Of a stretch of DNA of 64,000 nt, positions 37,679-46,475 are shown piece by piece; the first letter of the stretch is position 1, and each line of letters starts with the position of its first letter. Origin of the DNA: Aureimonas psammosilenae (lineage in GTDB: Bacteria > Pseudomonadota > Alphaproteobacteria > Rhizobiales > Rhizobiaceae); contig NZ_WEZG01000010.1 in assembly GCF_009176975.1 (NCBI RefSeq), positions 1 through 64,000 on the forward strand, in the 5' to 3' direction. The notes below the pieces were generated by a model. It saw only the letters and a program-made list of their open reading frames with translations, was not told the origin of the DNA and searched no databases. A program made the translations under genes and the position numbers.

Positions 37679-38023
37679 ATGCTCGGCGCATGCCTGCGTA
37701 GTCTCGTCGTCATCCTGTCCCTGGTTGCGGTCGCCGCGTTCGCCGGGCACGGAACGGCGACGGCCGGCGTGAGCGTCCACGACCATCCGGCCGCCGATTG
37801 CGCGCCGAGTCCGTCGACGCATGCCCATGGCGGGGCACACAAGCCCGACGGCGACACGTCTGGCATGTCCTGCTGCGGGAAGTCCTGCACCAGCCTCCTG
37901 CCGTTCCCGGCGCCGCCCGGCTTCGTCCGCGTGGCCCTCGAGGCCGATCCCGCCCCAACCTTGTACCAGGACGGCAAGGGCATCCTGCCGCCCGGCCCGA
38001 AGCGTCCCCCAAAGACCGCCTGA
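37679..38023 (+). CDS. Exported His/Cys-rich small protein (DUF2946-like)
   Basis: 114 residues from ATG 37679. Signal or membrane segment LRSLVVILSLVAVAAFAG, then His-rich stretches (VHDHPAADC, HAHGGAHK) and SGMSCCGKSC, ending with a Pro/Gly-rich tail. The pattern is like small exported metal proteins that accompany copper genes; the family name is a suggestion only. An upstream in-frame start at 37556 would disrupt the signal peptide. Confidence 0.6.
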   Translation: MLGACLRSLVVILSLVAVAAFAGHGTATAGVSVHDHPAADCAPSPSTHAHGGAHKPDGDTSGMSCCGKSCTSLLPFPAPPGFVRVALEADPAPTLYQDGKGILPPGPKRPPKTA

Positions 38024-38304
38024 GCCGTCTCGAGAGGCCCGACCGACCGTGCCGAGCCCTCGCGGCCGCGAGGCGGTCCGAGTCCGATGGCGTCGCTCAC
38101 CGTCCCCGTCCGACGACGGTCGCCGCGGCGTCGGCGACCGGATCGGCACGAATCCCCATCCATGACGACGCATGCCGTCGGCGGGGCCGGAGCACCCGGT
38201 CCGCCGTCACTGAGCGAACAAGCAACGGCGTCGCCGCGCTCCCGCGGCCGCACGCTGACATCCAGCAAAAGGTCCCGAGGGACCCCATCCATAGGAACGA
38301 ACCA

Positions 38305-38757
38305 ATGCGCAAGATCACGATCCTGTCCGCCGCTCTTCTCGCCGCCGCCGTCTCCCACGCTTCCGCGCAGGACCAGCACGGCATGGCGGCGTCGTCGGAG
38401 CAGGTGACGCTCCCCGCCGCCTGCGAGGCCGCCGCCGGGTCCATGGACATGTCCAAGATGATGGGCGGCATGGAGGGCATGATGTCCGGCGGCCAGATGG
38501 ACGAGGTCCAGAAGGGCAACATGGACGCGATGATGAAGATGCACGGCCCCATGATGAAGGCGGCCATGATCAAGGACCCGGACCTCGCGTTCAACTGCGG
38601 GATGATCGCCCATCACCAGGGTGCGATCGCCATGTCCGAGGTCGAGCTCAAGACGGGCAAGGACGAGAAGTCCAAGGAGATGGCCCGGATGATCATCGAC
38701 GCGCAGAAGAAGGAAATCGAGGAGATGACCGCCCGCGTCGAGGCGCTCGCGAAGTAA
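38305..38757 (+). CDS. DUF305 family periplasmic protein
   Basis: 150 residues. Signal peptide MRKITILSAALLAAAVSHASA, a Met-rich segment (MDMSKMMGGMEGMMSGGQMDE, MKMHGPMMKA) that resembles copper-binding Met motifs, then the DUF305 hallmark NCGMIAHHQGAIAMSEVEL with HHQGA, and an amphipathic helical end. DUF305 is a ferritin-like fold of unproven function, often next to copper or oxidative-stress genes. It is the first of three DUF305 proteins in this cargo. Confidence 0.88.
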   Translation: MRKITILSAALLAAAVSHASAQDQHGMAASSEQVTLPAACEAAAGSMDMSKMMGGMEGMMSGGQMDEVQKGNMDAMMKMHGPMMKAAMIKDPDLAFNCGMIAHHQGAIAMSEVELKTGKDEKSKEMARMIIDAQKKEIEEMTARVEALAK

Positions 38758-38828
38758 GCGGCGGACCCGTGCCCCGGGGGCGGCCGCCTCCGGGGCATCT
38801 CGACACACCAACGAACGGAGCAGGAGCT

Positions 38829-39341
38829 ATGGGTTACGGACGGTTCGCCGCGATGATCGCGACCTCGACGGTCGTGATGTTCGGCTTGATGTACCTAAAC
38901 ACATACGCGCTCGACCACGTCTTCTACAGCCAGACGCGGACGTGGATGGCCGTGGTGATGGGTGCCGTGATGGCACTGATCATGATCGGCTTCATGTGGG
39001 GGATGTACCCCAGGAAGGGTACCAACGCGGCCATCGTCGCGGCCGGCGTCGTCGTCTTCGCCGGGGCCCTGTGGCTCGTGCGCAGCCAGGAGACCGTCCA
39101 CGACGTCGCCTACATGAAGGCGATGATCCCCCACCACTCCATCGCGATCATGACGAGCGAGCGCGCACACATTCGCGACCCGCGGGTCCGCGAGCTCGCC
39201 GACGGCATCGTGGAGGCGCAGGTCCGCGAGATCGGGGAGATGGAGCGCCTCATCGCCGACCTCGAGGCCAACCCGCCCGCCGACGGCGCACCGGACCTGC
39301 CGCCGCGGATGCCCGAGGCCGCCATCGCGGCCGGCAATTGA
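38829..39341 (+). CDS. Membrane-anchored DUF305 protein
   Basis: 170 residues from ATG 38829 (GAGCAGGAGC upstream). Three transmembrane helices (IATSTVVMFGLMYLNTYAL, MAVVMGAVMALIMIGFMWG, AAIVAAGVVVFAGALWLV) are followed by a DUF305 domain in the periplasm: YMKAMIPHHSIAIMTSERAHI. The gene follows the soluble DUF305 by about 70 bases and precedes the glutaredoxin-MauE gene by about 20, so the three look like an operon. Confidence 0.85.
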   Translation: MGYGRFAAMIATSTVVMFGLMYLNTYALDHVFYSQTRTWMAVVMGAVMALIMIGFMWGMYPRKGTNAAIVAAGVVVFAGALWLVRSQETVHDVAYMKAMIPHHSIAIMTSERAHIRDPRVRELADGIVEAQVREIGEMERLIADLEANPPADGAPDLPPRMPEAAIAAGN

Positions 39342-39361
39342 GCGAAGGAAAGGACGCCGAC

Positions 39362-40150
39362 ATGTCCACGACGATTGCAGACGGCAGCACGGCTCCCTCA
39401 AGCGCGGTGAAGGCCAAGCGGGCGACCATCTACCGGATGGTCATGCCCAAACACATCTGCCCCTGGGGCCTGCGCGCCGTCGACCTCCTCAAGCGCGAGG
39501 GCTTCGAGGTCGACGACCGCTGGCTGACGACCCGCGACGAGACCGACGCCTTCAAGGCAGAGCACCACGTGGAGACGACGCCCCAGACGTTCGTGGACGG
39601 GAAGCGGGTCGGCGGGTACGACGACCTCCGGCGCTTCCTCGGCAAGTCCGTCGCCGACCCCAAGGCCGTCACCTACAAGCCCGTTATCGCCATCTTCGCC
39701 ATGGCCGCCCTGATGGCGATGGCGGTGACCTGGGCGCTTCTCGAAACCCTGCTGACGGTGCGAACCGTCGAGTGGTTCGTCTCGATCGCGATGTGCCTCC
39801 TGGCTGTGCAGAAGCTGCGGGACGTGGAGGGCTTCGCCACGATGTTCCTTGGCTACGATCTCCTGGCCCAGCGCTGGGTCCGCTACGCCTACCTCTACCC
39901 CTTCGGCGAGGCGCTGGCGGGCGTGCTGATGCTGGCAGGCGCCGCGATGTGGCTGTCCGTCCCGGTCGCGCTGTTCATCGGCACGGTCGGAGCCATCTCG
40001 GTCTTCAAGGCTGTCTACGTCCAGAAGCGCGAACTGAAGTGCGCGTGCGTCGGCGGGGACTCCAACGTGCCCCTCGGCTTCGTGTCCCTCACCGAGAACC
40101 TCATGATGGTCGGGATGGCGGTTTGGATGGCTGCCCGCATGTTCGCGTGA
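39362..40150 (+). CDS. Glutaredoxin domain fused to a MauE/DoxX-type membrane domain
   Basis: 262 residues. The N-terminal glutaredoxin-like domain reads ATIYRMVMPKHICPWGLRAVDLLKREGFEVDDR, then TTPQTFVDGKRVGGYDDLRRFL (cis-Pro TPQ); the active site has a single Cys (CPWG). Four transmembrane helices follow as in MauE/methylamine utilisation or DoxX proteins, with a Cys pair KCACVGG in the last loop. It may pass electrons across the membrane. It is the third gene of the DUF305 operon. Confidence 0.82.
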   Translation: MSTTIADGSTAPSSAVKAKRATIYRMVMPKHICPWGLRAVDLLKREGFEVDDRWLTTRDETDAFKAEHHVETTPQTFVDGKRVGGYDDLRRFLGKSVADPKAVTYKPVIAIFAMAALMAMAVTWALLETLLTVRTVEWFVSIAMCLLAVQKLRDVEGFATMFLGYDLLAQRWVRYAYLYPFGEALAGVLMLAGAAMWLSVPVALFIGTVGAISVFKAVYVQKRELKCACVGGDSNVPLGFVSLTENLMMVGMAVWMAARMFA

Positions 40151-40174
40151 CGGGGAAGCCGGATCGTCGTCGGT

Positions 40175-40405
40175 TCAGCGCGTCCGCAGGACTGCCTCCG
40201 TGCCGGCGACGGTGTCGCCGCCGTTCGGGAACGCCTCGACGGAGGTGATCGTGCCGAGGCCCAGCACGACGGCCCCCACCGTGGCGCGGAAGAGGTTGTT
40301 CGGCGTCACGAAGAATGCCTCGCCATCAAAGATACAGACGATCGGGTAGGCGTCGGCCTGCGGCCCATCTGCTTCCGGCCCGTTCGCGCCGTAGGTACCT
40401 CTCAT
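40175..40405 (-). CDS. Small hypothetical protein
   Basis: 76 residues with AGGGAGCGG upstream of the ATG. Two short hydrophobic stretches (YPIVCIFDGEAFFVTPNNLF and RATVGAVVLGLGTITSVEAF). No family recognised. It lies downstream of the LssY-like gene on the same strand and converges on the glutaredoxin-MauE gene. Confidence 0.5.
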   Translation of the reverse strand: MRGTYGANGPEADGPQADAYPIVCIFDGEAFFVTPNNLFRATVGAVVLGLGTITSVEAFPNGGDTVAGTEAVLRTR

Positions 40406-40467
40406 AAATCCGCTCCCTAGCGGACGATACGATTCCTAGGCGCACTTTGCCAAAGCGTTGCACGTCC

Positions 40468-41247
40468 TCAGTTGGTGGCGGCGTTCCACAACGCGTTCTT
40501 GAGGTCGATGAGCGGCGGGTTGGGCAGGACGGGAGGCGGCTGGCGTCCCGCCACCCCCGGAGGCGCCAGGATGGAGAAGCGGATCTCGCCGTCCGTGTAG
40601 TAGCGGTCCCCTTCGCCATTGCGACCGTTCAAGGTCAAGCCGACGCCCGTCACCTCGTAGACCTCCGCAACACGCCCGGTCCTGGCAAGATCGGCCGCCA
40701 ACTCGTCACGCATCGCATCGACGTCCGGAGAGATGGCATGGGTCACGGCACCCGTGTAATGGCTGAACCCGACGCCGACATCGAACGAGGCGGATCCGAG
40801 CCAGACAGGTCGGCCCTCCGCCCCGGCTGACAGGACATTCCAGAAACGCACATGCTGGCGCCGGTCTGCGCTCAGTCCGACCGCCTTCTCGAAGGCGAGG
40901 TCCTGTTGTCGCCTTTGGTAGAACAGCGGACTTACGGGCGCATCGCGATAAGCGCGGTCGAGAACCACGCTACCGACGATCTCGATGCTGGTGCGAAGCG
41001 TCACGGGATCGGCCGGCGTCCAACCTGCGGCTGCCATGGCCGTCACGAGTTCGCTCCGGGATCCGACGACGCCGACGTTGAGAGGATCGCCCGACAGCCC
41101 GTCCGCCGTACGCGTCACCATCTCCAAGCCGTTCAGCGCGGTCTGATGCTCGTAGTGGCGCAGCGCGAACGGCAGGACGAGATACGCCATGCAGGCCCAC
41201 GCGACGGCACTTCCGCCGACGGCAAGCGCTAGGCGTCGCAGGACCAT
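40468..41247 (-). CDS. LssY C-terminal domain protein
   Basis: 259 residues from ATG 41247. One N-terminal transmembrane helix (ALAVGGSAVAWACMAYLVLPF), then the LssY_C region: NVGVVGSRSELVTAMAAAGWTPADPVTLRTS, then RRQQDLAFEKAVG, RQHVRFW, and PVWLGSASFD, a conserved string in the family. Function unknown; in some bacteria it is fused to a DedA/PAP2 part. It is in the same direction as crcB, 220 bases downstream of it. Confidence 0.8.
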   Translation of the reverse strand: MVLRRLALAVGGSAVAWACMAYLVLPFALRHYEHQTALNGLEMVTRTADGLSGDPLNVGVVGSRSELVTAMAAAGWTPADPVTLRTSIEIVGSVVLDRAYRDAPVSPLFYQRRQQDLAFEKAVGLSADRRQHVRFWNVLSAGAEGRPVWLGSASFDVGVGFSHYTGAVTHAISPDVDAMRDELAADLARTGRVAEVYEVTGVGLTLNGRNGEGDRYYTDGEIRFSILAPPGVAGRQPPPVLPNPPLIDLKNALWNAATN

Positions 41248-41467
41248 GCGCCCTCGTCGAACGATACGGCACCCTGGGTGCTGCTTCGGCCCGTCCGGTC
41301 GACCACATTCCACACCCGAAATCGACCGACCGGGTGCCATCCCTTTCGCACGATCGGCACTACGAAACGAGCCTCCTGTAGCAGACCATCAGCCATCGAC
41401 CCTTCGGAGACAACACGCGTGTTTCTGTAACTTCCCTCAACAGGACAGCGCCGGTCGCCGCACAAGG

Positions 41468-41899
41468 CTACGCATCCTCCTCGATGTCGATCTGCGCGAT
41501 ACGCTGGGCGCTGTCGTTGTAGCGTGAAGCCACGAAGTGACCAACGGCAACGGCCGCCACGCACAGGACCACCGACAGGGCAACGTTCAGCATGGCGCGG
41601 GGGACGGCACCGGCCCGCAGGAGATCGAGCGTCTGAAGGCTGAACGAGGAGAAGGTGGTGAAGCCACCGCAGAGGCCGATCATCACGAACAGACGAAGGT
41701 TCTCCGAAGCCGGGAAACGGCCCGAAGCGAGCGTGAGCGTCCCGAACAGGCCGATCGCGAAGGAGCCCGCGATGTTGATGAGGATCGTGCCCCAGGGCAG
41801 GTCGCGGCTGATCGGCAGGGCGACAACCGAGATGGCGTAGCGCAGGAACGTGCCGAGCGCACCGCCCAGCATGACGATGACGCAACTGGTGAAGGACAT
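41468..41899 (-). CDS. crcB: Fluoride-specific channel CrcB (Fluc)
   Basis: 143 residues with four transmembrane helices. Family motifs are [30 protein letters not shown] (Asn in GTxxxNxxG) and [15 protein letters not shown] (Phe box and Thr/Ser track). It exports fluoride passively as an antiparallel dimer. The mRNA leader has a textbook fluoride riboswitch, and AGGAG lies 7 bases upstream of the ATG. The leader can form CTCCTATCG/CGATAGGAG that hides this site. Confidence 0.97.
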   Translation of the reverse strand: MSFTSCVIVMLGGALGTFLRYAISVVALPISRDLPWGTILINIAGSFAIGLFGTLTLASGRFPASENLRLFVMIGLCGGFTTFSSFSLQTLDLLRAGAVPRAMLNVALSVVLCVAAVAVGHFVASRYNDSAQRIAQIDIEEDA

Positions 41900-41959
41900 G
41901 CGGGTCTCCTATCGACATGGGTTCGCATGCTCGGAGAAATCCAAGCATGCGCCGCGGTT

Positions 41960-42012
41960 TCGATAGGAGTCATCAGCCCGACGCGGGCGGTTGTGGGGGA
42001 ACCCCATCCCCG
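41960..42012 (-). promoter_or_regulatory. Fluoride riboswitch (crcB motif) controlling crcB
   Basis: Minus strand: GGGGATGGGGTTCCCCC (P1 loop) then CACAACCGCCCGCG (pseudoknot strand) then GGGCTGATGACTCCTA, which is the crcB consensus (GGNGATGG...AACCGC...GCTGATGRCTCCTR). The CTCCTATCG (41969-41961) just after can pair with CGATAGGAG (41914-41906) carrying the Shine-Dalgarno site, with a GCATGC hairpin in between. This indicates translational control: fluoride binding should free the start site. Confidence 0.93.
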
Positions 42013-42052
42013 TAGCGATGAGACGGTAACGCGCTCTCGCGAGGTTGGGAAG

Positions 42053-42856
42053 TCACCGCTCCCACCCTTCCGTGCGCATCAAAGCCTGCGCCTCCGGTGT
42101 GACCAGGAATTCGGCGAACTCCTTCGCCTGCGGATCGGCGTCCGGAGCGACCGCAATGTTCAGGTCGCGCCAGATGCGGCGGTCCGTCTCGATCGGCACG
42201 GCGTCGAGCACGTCGGCCTTCGTCACCGTCCAGTCCGGCCACGTGATCCAGGCGTCCGCATCGAGATCCCCGAACGCCTTGAAGCTGGCGCCAGAGCCGG
42301 TGGAGAAGCTGACGATGTTGCGGCGGAAGCGCTCGATGTCCGACAGCCTGCCGAGACGGCCCGCCACGTCCTCCCAGGTTCCGGTGCCCGACGTGTTGGC
42401 GACGCCCGACCCTTCCGTGACGACAATCCGCATGCCGTCCTTCAGGAGGTCCTCGAAGCCCTGGATCCCCTTCGGATTGCCTTTCTTCACCGCGATCACG
42501 GTGGGACGGACGTAGATCGGCTGAACTTGGGTCGACGAGAAGGTCTTGTAGGTCTGGAGGAAGGCCGTCATCGACTGCTCGGACGTGCCCCAGATGATGT
42601 CGGCATCACCCTGGGCCTTCTTCGACCACGTGCCCTCCGGGCCGGCGGTGATCTCGACCTTGTTCCCGGTCTGCCGCATCCAAAGGTCGGCGACCTTCTG
42701 GAACGCCGTGTTGGGTCCGCCCGCACCGTAGAGGCGAACGACGCCGTCCTTCGGCTCGTGCCGGATGGTGGGATCGAACAGTTCGGTGTCGGCGGCCTGC
42801 GCGAAAGCGCATGCGGCAAGCACGGCGCCGGCAGCAAGAAGTGGAAGGCGGAACAT
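42053..42856 (-). CDS. Periplasmic ABC-type substrate-binding protein (ModA/sulfate type)
   Basis: 267 residues from ATG 42856 (CCAGGAG upstream). Signal peptide MFRLPLLAAGAVLAACAFAQA, then LYGAGGPNTAFQKVADLWM, DADIIWGTSEQSM, RPTVIAVKKGNPKGIQGFEDLL and VVTEGSGVANTSGTGTWEDVAG, a type II anion-binding protein pattern. The ligand is unknown; oxyanions such as molybdate or sulfate fit. No permease or ATPase gene is adjacent, so it is an orphan. It begins about 40 bases from the fluoride riboswitch. Confidence 0.8.
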   Translation of the reverse strand: MFRLPLLAAGAVLAACAFAQAADTELFDPTIRHEPKDGVVRLYGAGGPNTAFQKVADLWMRQTGNKVEITAGPEGTWSKKAQGDADIIWGTSEQSMTAFLQTYKTFSSTQVQPIYVRPTVIAVKKGNPKGIQGFEDLLKDGMRIVVTEGSGVANTSGTGTWEDVAGRLGRLSDIERFRRNIVSFSTGSGASFKAFGDLDADAWITWPDWTVTKADVLDAVPIETDRRIWRDLNIAVAPDADPQAKEFAEFLVTPEAQALMRTEGWER

Positions 42857-43044
42857 CGGAACTCCTGGCGGTTTGCGTCGGGTGGTGGGTGCCCCAAAGA
42901 CCGGGCGGTTCAAGAAAGGGACGCTGCCCGCCGGAGTTTATTCCGCGAGACGCACCCGAGATTTTTGCCAATCGCACGGGAATAAGGGATCGTCGGCAGC
43001 GTCTCGGCATGGTCAGCAATCTCCGACGTCGAGGACGAACACCC

Positions 43045-43461
43045 ATGAAGACCCTTCTCGCCACCGCGGCCATGGCCGTGATCACGGCAACCGCAGCCCA
43101 TGCCGGCCCTGCCGCCGACATGGCGCAGGCCCGCATCGCATCGATCGCCAAGGGGGACACCGCCGCAGTCGCAGGCGCCTACGGTGACGGCGCGACCCTT
43201 CATTGGGTAGGCGGCCCGCTCGACGGCACCTACAAGGGTTCCGAGATCAAGGCGGTCTGGGAGAAGTTCGCCAAGGCCCAGCCGAACCTGACCGCGAACG
43301 TCATGGGCGTCTCGGAGGCGATGAACCCGAAGGGTGCGACCGTCACCGCGAACGTCGTGTTCGCGGGCAAGGACAAGATTCCCGTGCGCTACGTCATGCT
43401 GTTCCGCGACGGCAAGCTTGCCGACGAGATCTGGCAGGTCGACCCGGCGCTCGCGAAGTAA
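43045..43461 (+). CDS. Exported SnoaL-like (NTF2 fold) protein
   Basis: 138 residues. Signal peptide MKTLLATAAMAVITATAAHA, then ADMAQARIASIAKGDTAAVAGAYGDGATLHWVGGPLDGTYKGSEIKAVWEKF, the pattern of NTF2-like SnoaL proteins. It begins a 43.0-44.8 kb unit with a sigma factor and anti-sigma factor on the same strand. Ligand or enzyme activity is unknown. Confidence 0.8.
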   Translation: MKTLLATAAMAVITATAAHAGPAADMAQARIASIAKGDTAAVAGAYGDGATLHWVGGPLDGTYKGSEIKAVWEKFAKAQPNLTANVMGVSEAMNPKGATVTANVVFAGKDKIPVRYVMLFRDGKLADEIWQVDPALAK

Positions 43462-43482
43462 GGCCGGGAAGCGAGGGCCGCC

Positions 43483-43998
43483 ATGAGCGAGGATGAGATC
43501 GCACGGTTGGTGGAACCGCTGATCCCGGGGCTGCGGCGCTATGCCTACGCCCTAGTGCGGGACGCCACAGCCGCCGACGATCTCGTCCAGGACTGTTTGG
43601 AGCGCGTCGTCGGGCGCTGGCACCTGCGCCGCCCCGACGGCGACCTGCGCGCCTGGATCTACGCCATCCTGCGCAACCTTCACCTGTCGGCTCTGCGCCA
43701 GGGCCGCCGGCGCGGCGAGCACGTCGGGCTCGACGACATGGCCGAGCCGCCCGGAGTCGATGGCGGCCAGTTGGGCAAGGCCGAGTTCCGCGACGTCCTC
43801 GCCGGCCTAGAGACGCTCAGCGAGGAGCACCGCACGGTGCTTCTTCTCGTCGGCGTCGAAGACCTGAGCTACGAGGAGACCGCCAAGGTCACGGGACTGC
43901 CGATCGGAACCGTGATGTCGCGCCTGTCGCGTGCCCGGGAGCGCTTGCGCTCTTATCTCGACCATGGCGCGAGGCCGAACCTCAGGAGGGTCAAGTGA
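43483..43998 (+). CDS. ECF-type RNA polymerase sigma factor
   Basis: 171 residues. Region 2 IPGLRRYAYALVRDATAADDLVQDCLERVVG, region 4 LETLSEEHRTVLLLVGVEDLSYEETAKVTGLPIGTVMSRLSRARERLRSYL. It recruits RNA polymerase to a small regulon, held in check by the anti-sigma factor encoded directly downstream with a GTGA overlap. It lies 21 bases after the SnoaL-like gene, so that gene is probably a co-transcribed member of its regulon. Trigger unknown. Confidence 0.93.
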   Translation: MSEDEIARLVEPLIPGLRRYAYALVRDATAADDLVQDCLERVVGRWHLRRPDGDLRAWIYAILRNLHLSALRQGRRRGEHVGLDDMAEPPGVDGGQLGKAEFRDVLAGLETLSEEHRTVLLLVGVEDLSYEETAKVTGLPIGTVMSRLSRARERLRSYLDHGARPNLRRVK

Positions 43999-44807
43999 AC
44001 CCGATCGATCTTCCCGTCGGCGAGGACGACCTCCAGGCCTATCTCGACGGGCGTCTCGGTGCCGAACGCGTCGAAGCGGTGGAACGCTATCTCGTGGACC
44101 ACCCTGCGATCGCCGCCGACCTGGAGCGGGATCGCAGGCTGCTCGCCGAGTTGCGCGACCGCCTTGGGCCCAAGGCCGCCGAACCCATCCCGGCTCGCCT
44201 TCGCATCTCCAGCATCCGCGCCGGGGTGCGCCGTCGCCGGCTGCTTCATCTACGGTCGGTCGCGGCCGTCTGCGCCTGGCTCGCACTCGGCGGGCTCGGG
44301 GGCTGGATGGCGAACGGCATCCTCGGCGCCCCGAACGCCGAACCCGTCCGCACCGCCCGCATGGCGGACGACGCGATCGCGGCCTACCGCACCTTCGTGG
44401 TCGAGGTCGTCCATCCCGTCGAGGTCAGGGCCGACGAGGGAGCCCATCTCGTGGGCTGGCTGTCGAAGCGGCTGCGAACGCCGATCACCGTCCCAGACCT
44501 TACCCGGCTCGGCTACCGCCTGATGGGCGGCCGCCTTCTGCCGGGTCGTTCCGGTCCGGCCGCGATGCTGATGTACGACGATGACGCGGGCACGCGGCTG
44601 ACGCTGTACGTCAAGACGGATGAGACGGAGGAGACGTCGTTCCAGTTCGTCGAGGAGGACGGCGTATCCGCCTTCCTGTGGCGCGACCGCGGCCTTGGCT
44701 ATGTCGTGACGGCCGCGACAGCCCGCGAGGCGTTGATGCCGGTCGCCCGGCTCGTCTACGACGAACTGGAGCGACCGCCGGAGCCCAAGCCCGCGAACCA
44801 GCTTTGA
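43995..44807 (+). CDS. Membrane-bound anti-sigma factor
   Basis: 270 residues from GTG 43995. N-terminal anti-sigma domain: LPVGEDDLQAYLDGRLGAERVEAVERYLVDHPAIAADLERDRRLLAELRD; one transmembrane helix (LRSVAAVCAWLALGGLGGWMANGIL), then a periplasmic domain with LMGGRLLPGRSGPAAMLMYDDDAGTRLTLYVKTD. No zinc-finger Cys pair is present. Four-base overlap with the sigma gene shows translational coupling. Confidence 0.9.
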   Translation: MNPIDLPVGEDDLQAYLDGRLGAERVEAVERYLVDHPAIAADLERDRRLLAELRDRLGPKAAEPIPARLRISSIRAGVRRRRLLHLRSVAAVCAWLALGGLGGWMANGILGAPNAEPVRTARMADDAIAAYRTFVVEVVHPVEVRADEGAHLVGWLSKRLRTPITVPDLTRLGYRLMGGRLLPGRSGPAAMLMYDDDAGTRLTLYVKTDETEETSFQFVEEDGVSAFLWRDRGLGYVVTAATAREALMPVARLVYDELERPPEPKPANQL

Positions 44808-44816
44808 GGAGCGCCC

Positions 44817-45716
44817 GTGACGCTGGAACAGCTTCGCATCTTCGTCGCGGTCGCCGAGCGCCAACACGTGACCGAGGCGGCGCGGTCGTTGAACCTCACG
44901 CAGTCGGCCACGAGCTCGGCGCTGGCCGCGCTGGAGAGCCGTCACGGCGTCCGTCTGTTCGACCGGGTCGGGCGCGGCATCGAGTTGACCGAGGCGGGAC
45001 GGTTGTTCCTCCCGGAAGCGCGCTCGGTCCTCGCACGGGCCGCGGAGGCGGCCAAGGCACTCGACGATCTGACCGACCTTCGGCGCGGGCATGTCGCGCT
45101 GGCAGCCAGCCAGACGGTCGCCAACCACTGGCTTCCACCTCGCATGCGGCACTTCCGCGAACGCCATCCCGGCATCACCCTCTCCCTGCGGATCGCCAAC
45201 ACACTGGAGGTCAGCGAGGCGGTGGCCGCCGGGGATGCCGATCTCGGCTTCGTCGAGGACGAACTGCGCGATCCGCGTCTGCGCACGACCCGTGTCGCCG
45301 ACGACCGGCTCGTTCTCGTCGCATCCCCAGGTGCTGAATCGCCCAAGGGCGCCCCGCCACGCGTCCCGGAGCTTGCAGGGGTGAGATGGGTCATGCGCGA
45401 GCCCGGATCCGGCACGCGTAGCATTCTGGAAGACGCGCTGCGGGGCGCGGGCATCGATCCCGCCGCATTGTCGGTCGATCTCGAACTCCCGTCCAACGAG
45501 GCCGTGCGATCAGCCATCGAGGCCGGCGGCGTCGTGGGCGTCCTGCCGCTCGCAGTGGCTCAGCCGGGACTGCGGAGCCGGACGCTGATCGAGATCGCCT
45601 TTGCGCTTCCCGCTCGCGGCTTCCATGCGGTGGAGATGAAGGAGCGCAGCCTCAGCCGAGCGGCATCGGCGTTCCTGCACGAGCTTCGAAACGACCATCC
45701 GGGTCCGGGCGCGTGA
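44817..45716 (+). CDS. LysR family transcriptional regulator
   Basis: 299 residues from GTG 44817 (TGAGGAG upstream). N-terminal HTH: MTLEQLRIFVAVAERQHVTEAARSLNLTQSATSSALAALESRHGVRLFDRVGRGIELTEAG; then the LysR substrate-binding domain. It resembles the CysB/CbbR-like group in form. It may control the cargo's sulfur-type genes, but that is inference only. It overlaps the following gene by GTGA. Confidence 0.93.
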   Translation: MTLEQLRIFVAVAERQHVTEAARSLNLTQSATSSALAALESRHGVRLFDRVGRGIELTEAGRLFLPEARSVLARAAEAAKALDDLTDLRRGHVALAASQTVANHWLPPRMRHFRERHPGITLSLRIANTLEVSEAVAAGDADLGFVEDELRDPRLRTTRVADDRLVLVASPGAESPKGAPPRVPELAGVRWVMREPGSGTRSILEDALRGAGIDPAALSVDLELPSNEAVRSAIEAGGVVGVLPLAVAQPGLRSRTLIEIAFALPARGFHAVEMKERSLSRAASAFLHELRNDHPGPGA

Positions 45717-46372
45717 CAGGCAACCAGAAGACGGGGCTGGATCGTCTCGTCATGCACATGGCCGCATCGGCCGGGATGCCGACCCTCTTCAATCCCTACG
45801 CCGACACGGACCCGGCGGTCGATGTTCCGGATGCCGCTTCGATCCGCTGCCGCAACCTTCGGCGATACCTCCATGCGTTTGCCGGACGGGACGGCATCGA
45901 CCTATGGCTCGGTGAAGCGCCTTCGAGGTTCGGAGCCCGGCGCACGGGCGTGCCCTTCACGGGCGAAGGCCGACTGGTCGACCTCTCCTCGCGCCTTGCC
46001 ATCGCACCGTTCGAGATCGCCACGACGGCCGACGCCTCCGCCGCACCGCCGTCCGGCACCTCGCGCCAGATCTGGGATGCACTGCCGGAACGGCTGCCCC
46101 TGTTCTGGAACGCGGTGATGCACCACCCGCACCGGACGGGGATACCCGTGCGCAACCGAACGCCGTCCCGGTCCGAGATCACTAGGTCTCGGGACACACT
46201 GGCGCTTCTCGTCGAAGCCATCCGACCCCGTCGCATCCTCGCCATCGGTCGAGTGGCGGAAGGCGCGAGCGAAGGGTTCGGCGTACCGGTCACCTACGTC
46301 CGCCATCCCGCCCAGGGCGGTGCGGCAAAGTTCCAGGCTGGCGCGGCTGCGTTTCGTTCTGAAGGGTCGTGA
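45713..46372 (+). CDS. Uracil-DNA glycosylase superfamily protein
   Basis: 219 residues from GTG 45713. It has PTLFNPYADTDPAVDVPDAA, LWLGEAPSRFGARRTGVPFT (the GEAPG-like family motif), then FWNAVMHHPHR (N..HP) and ILAIGRVAEGASEGFGVPVTYVRHPAQGGA (HPS-like HPA). The motifs of the UDG fold are present but with substitutions, so uracil excision is not assured. It is coupled to the LysR gene. Confidence 0.75.
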   Translation: MTGNQKTGLDRLVMHMAASAGMPTLFNPYADTDPAVDVPDAASIRCRNLRRYLHAFAGRDGIDLWLGEAPSRFGARRTGVPFTGEGRLVDLSSRLAIAPFEIATTADASAAPPSGTSRQIWDALPERLPLFWNAVMHHPHRTGIPVRNRTPSRSEITRSRDTLALLVEAIRPRRILAIGRVAEGASEGFGVPVTYVRHPAQGGAAKFQAGAAAFRSEGS

Positions 46373-46415
46373 CGACAGTCGGTTCTTGGCTGTGTCGGGA
46401 AGGACGCTCGCCAGC

Positions 46416-46440
46416 CCCGCCCGCATTCCTTCAGGGCGGG
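46416..46440. terminator. Bidirectional terminator-like hairpin
   Basis: CCCGCCC (46416-46422) pairs with GGGCGGG (46434-46440) around an 11-base loop, between convergent genes. No long T-run; modest support. Confidence 0.45.
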
Positions 46441-46475
46441 TTCCGAGGGCATGATCGGGTCAGCACAAAGGTGGA

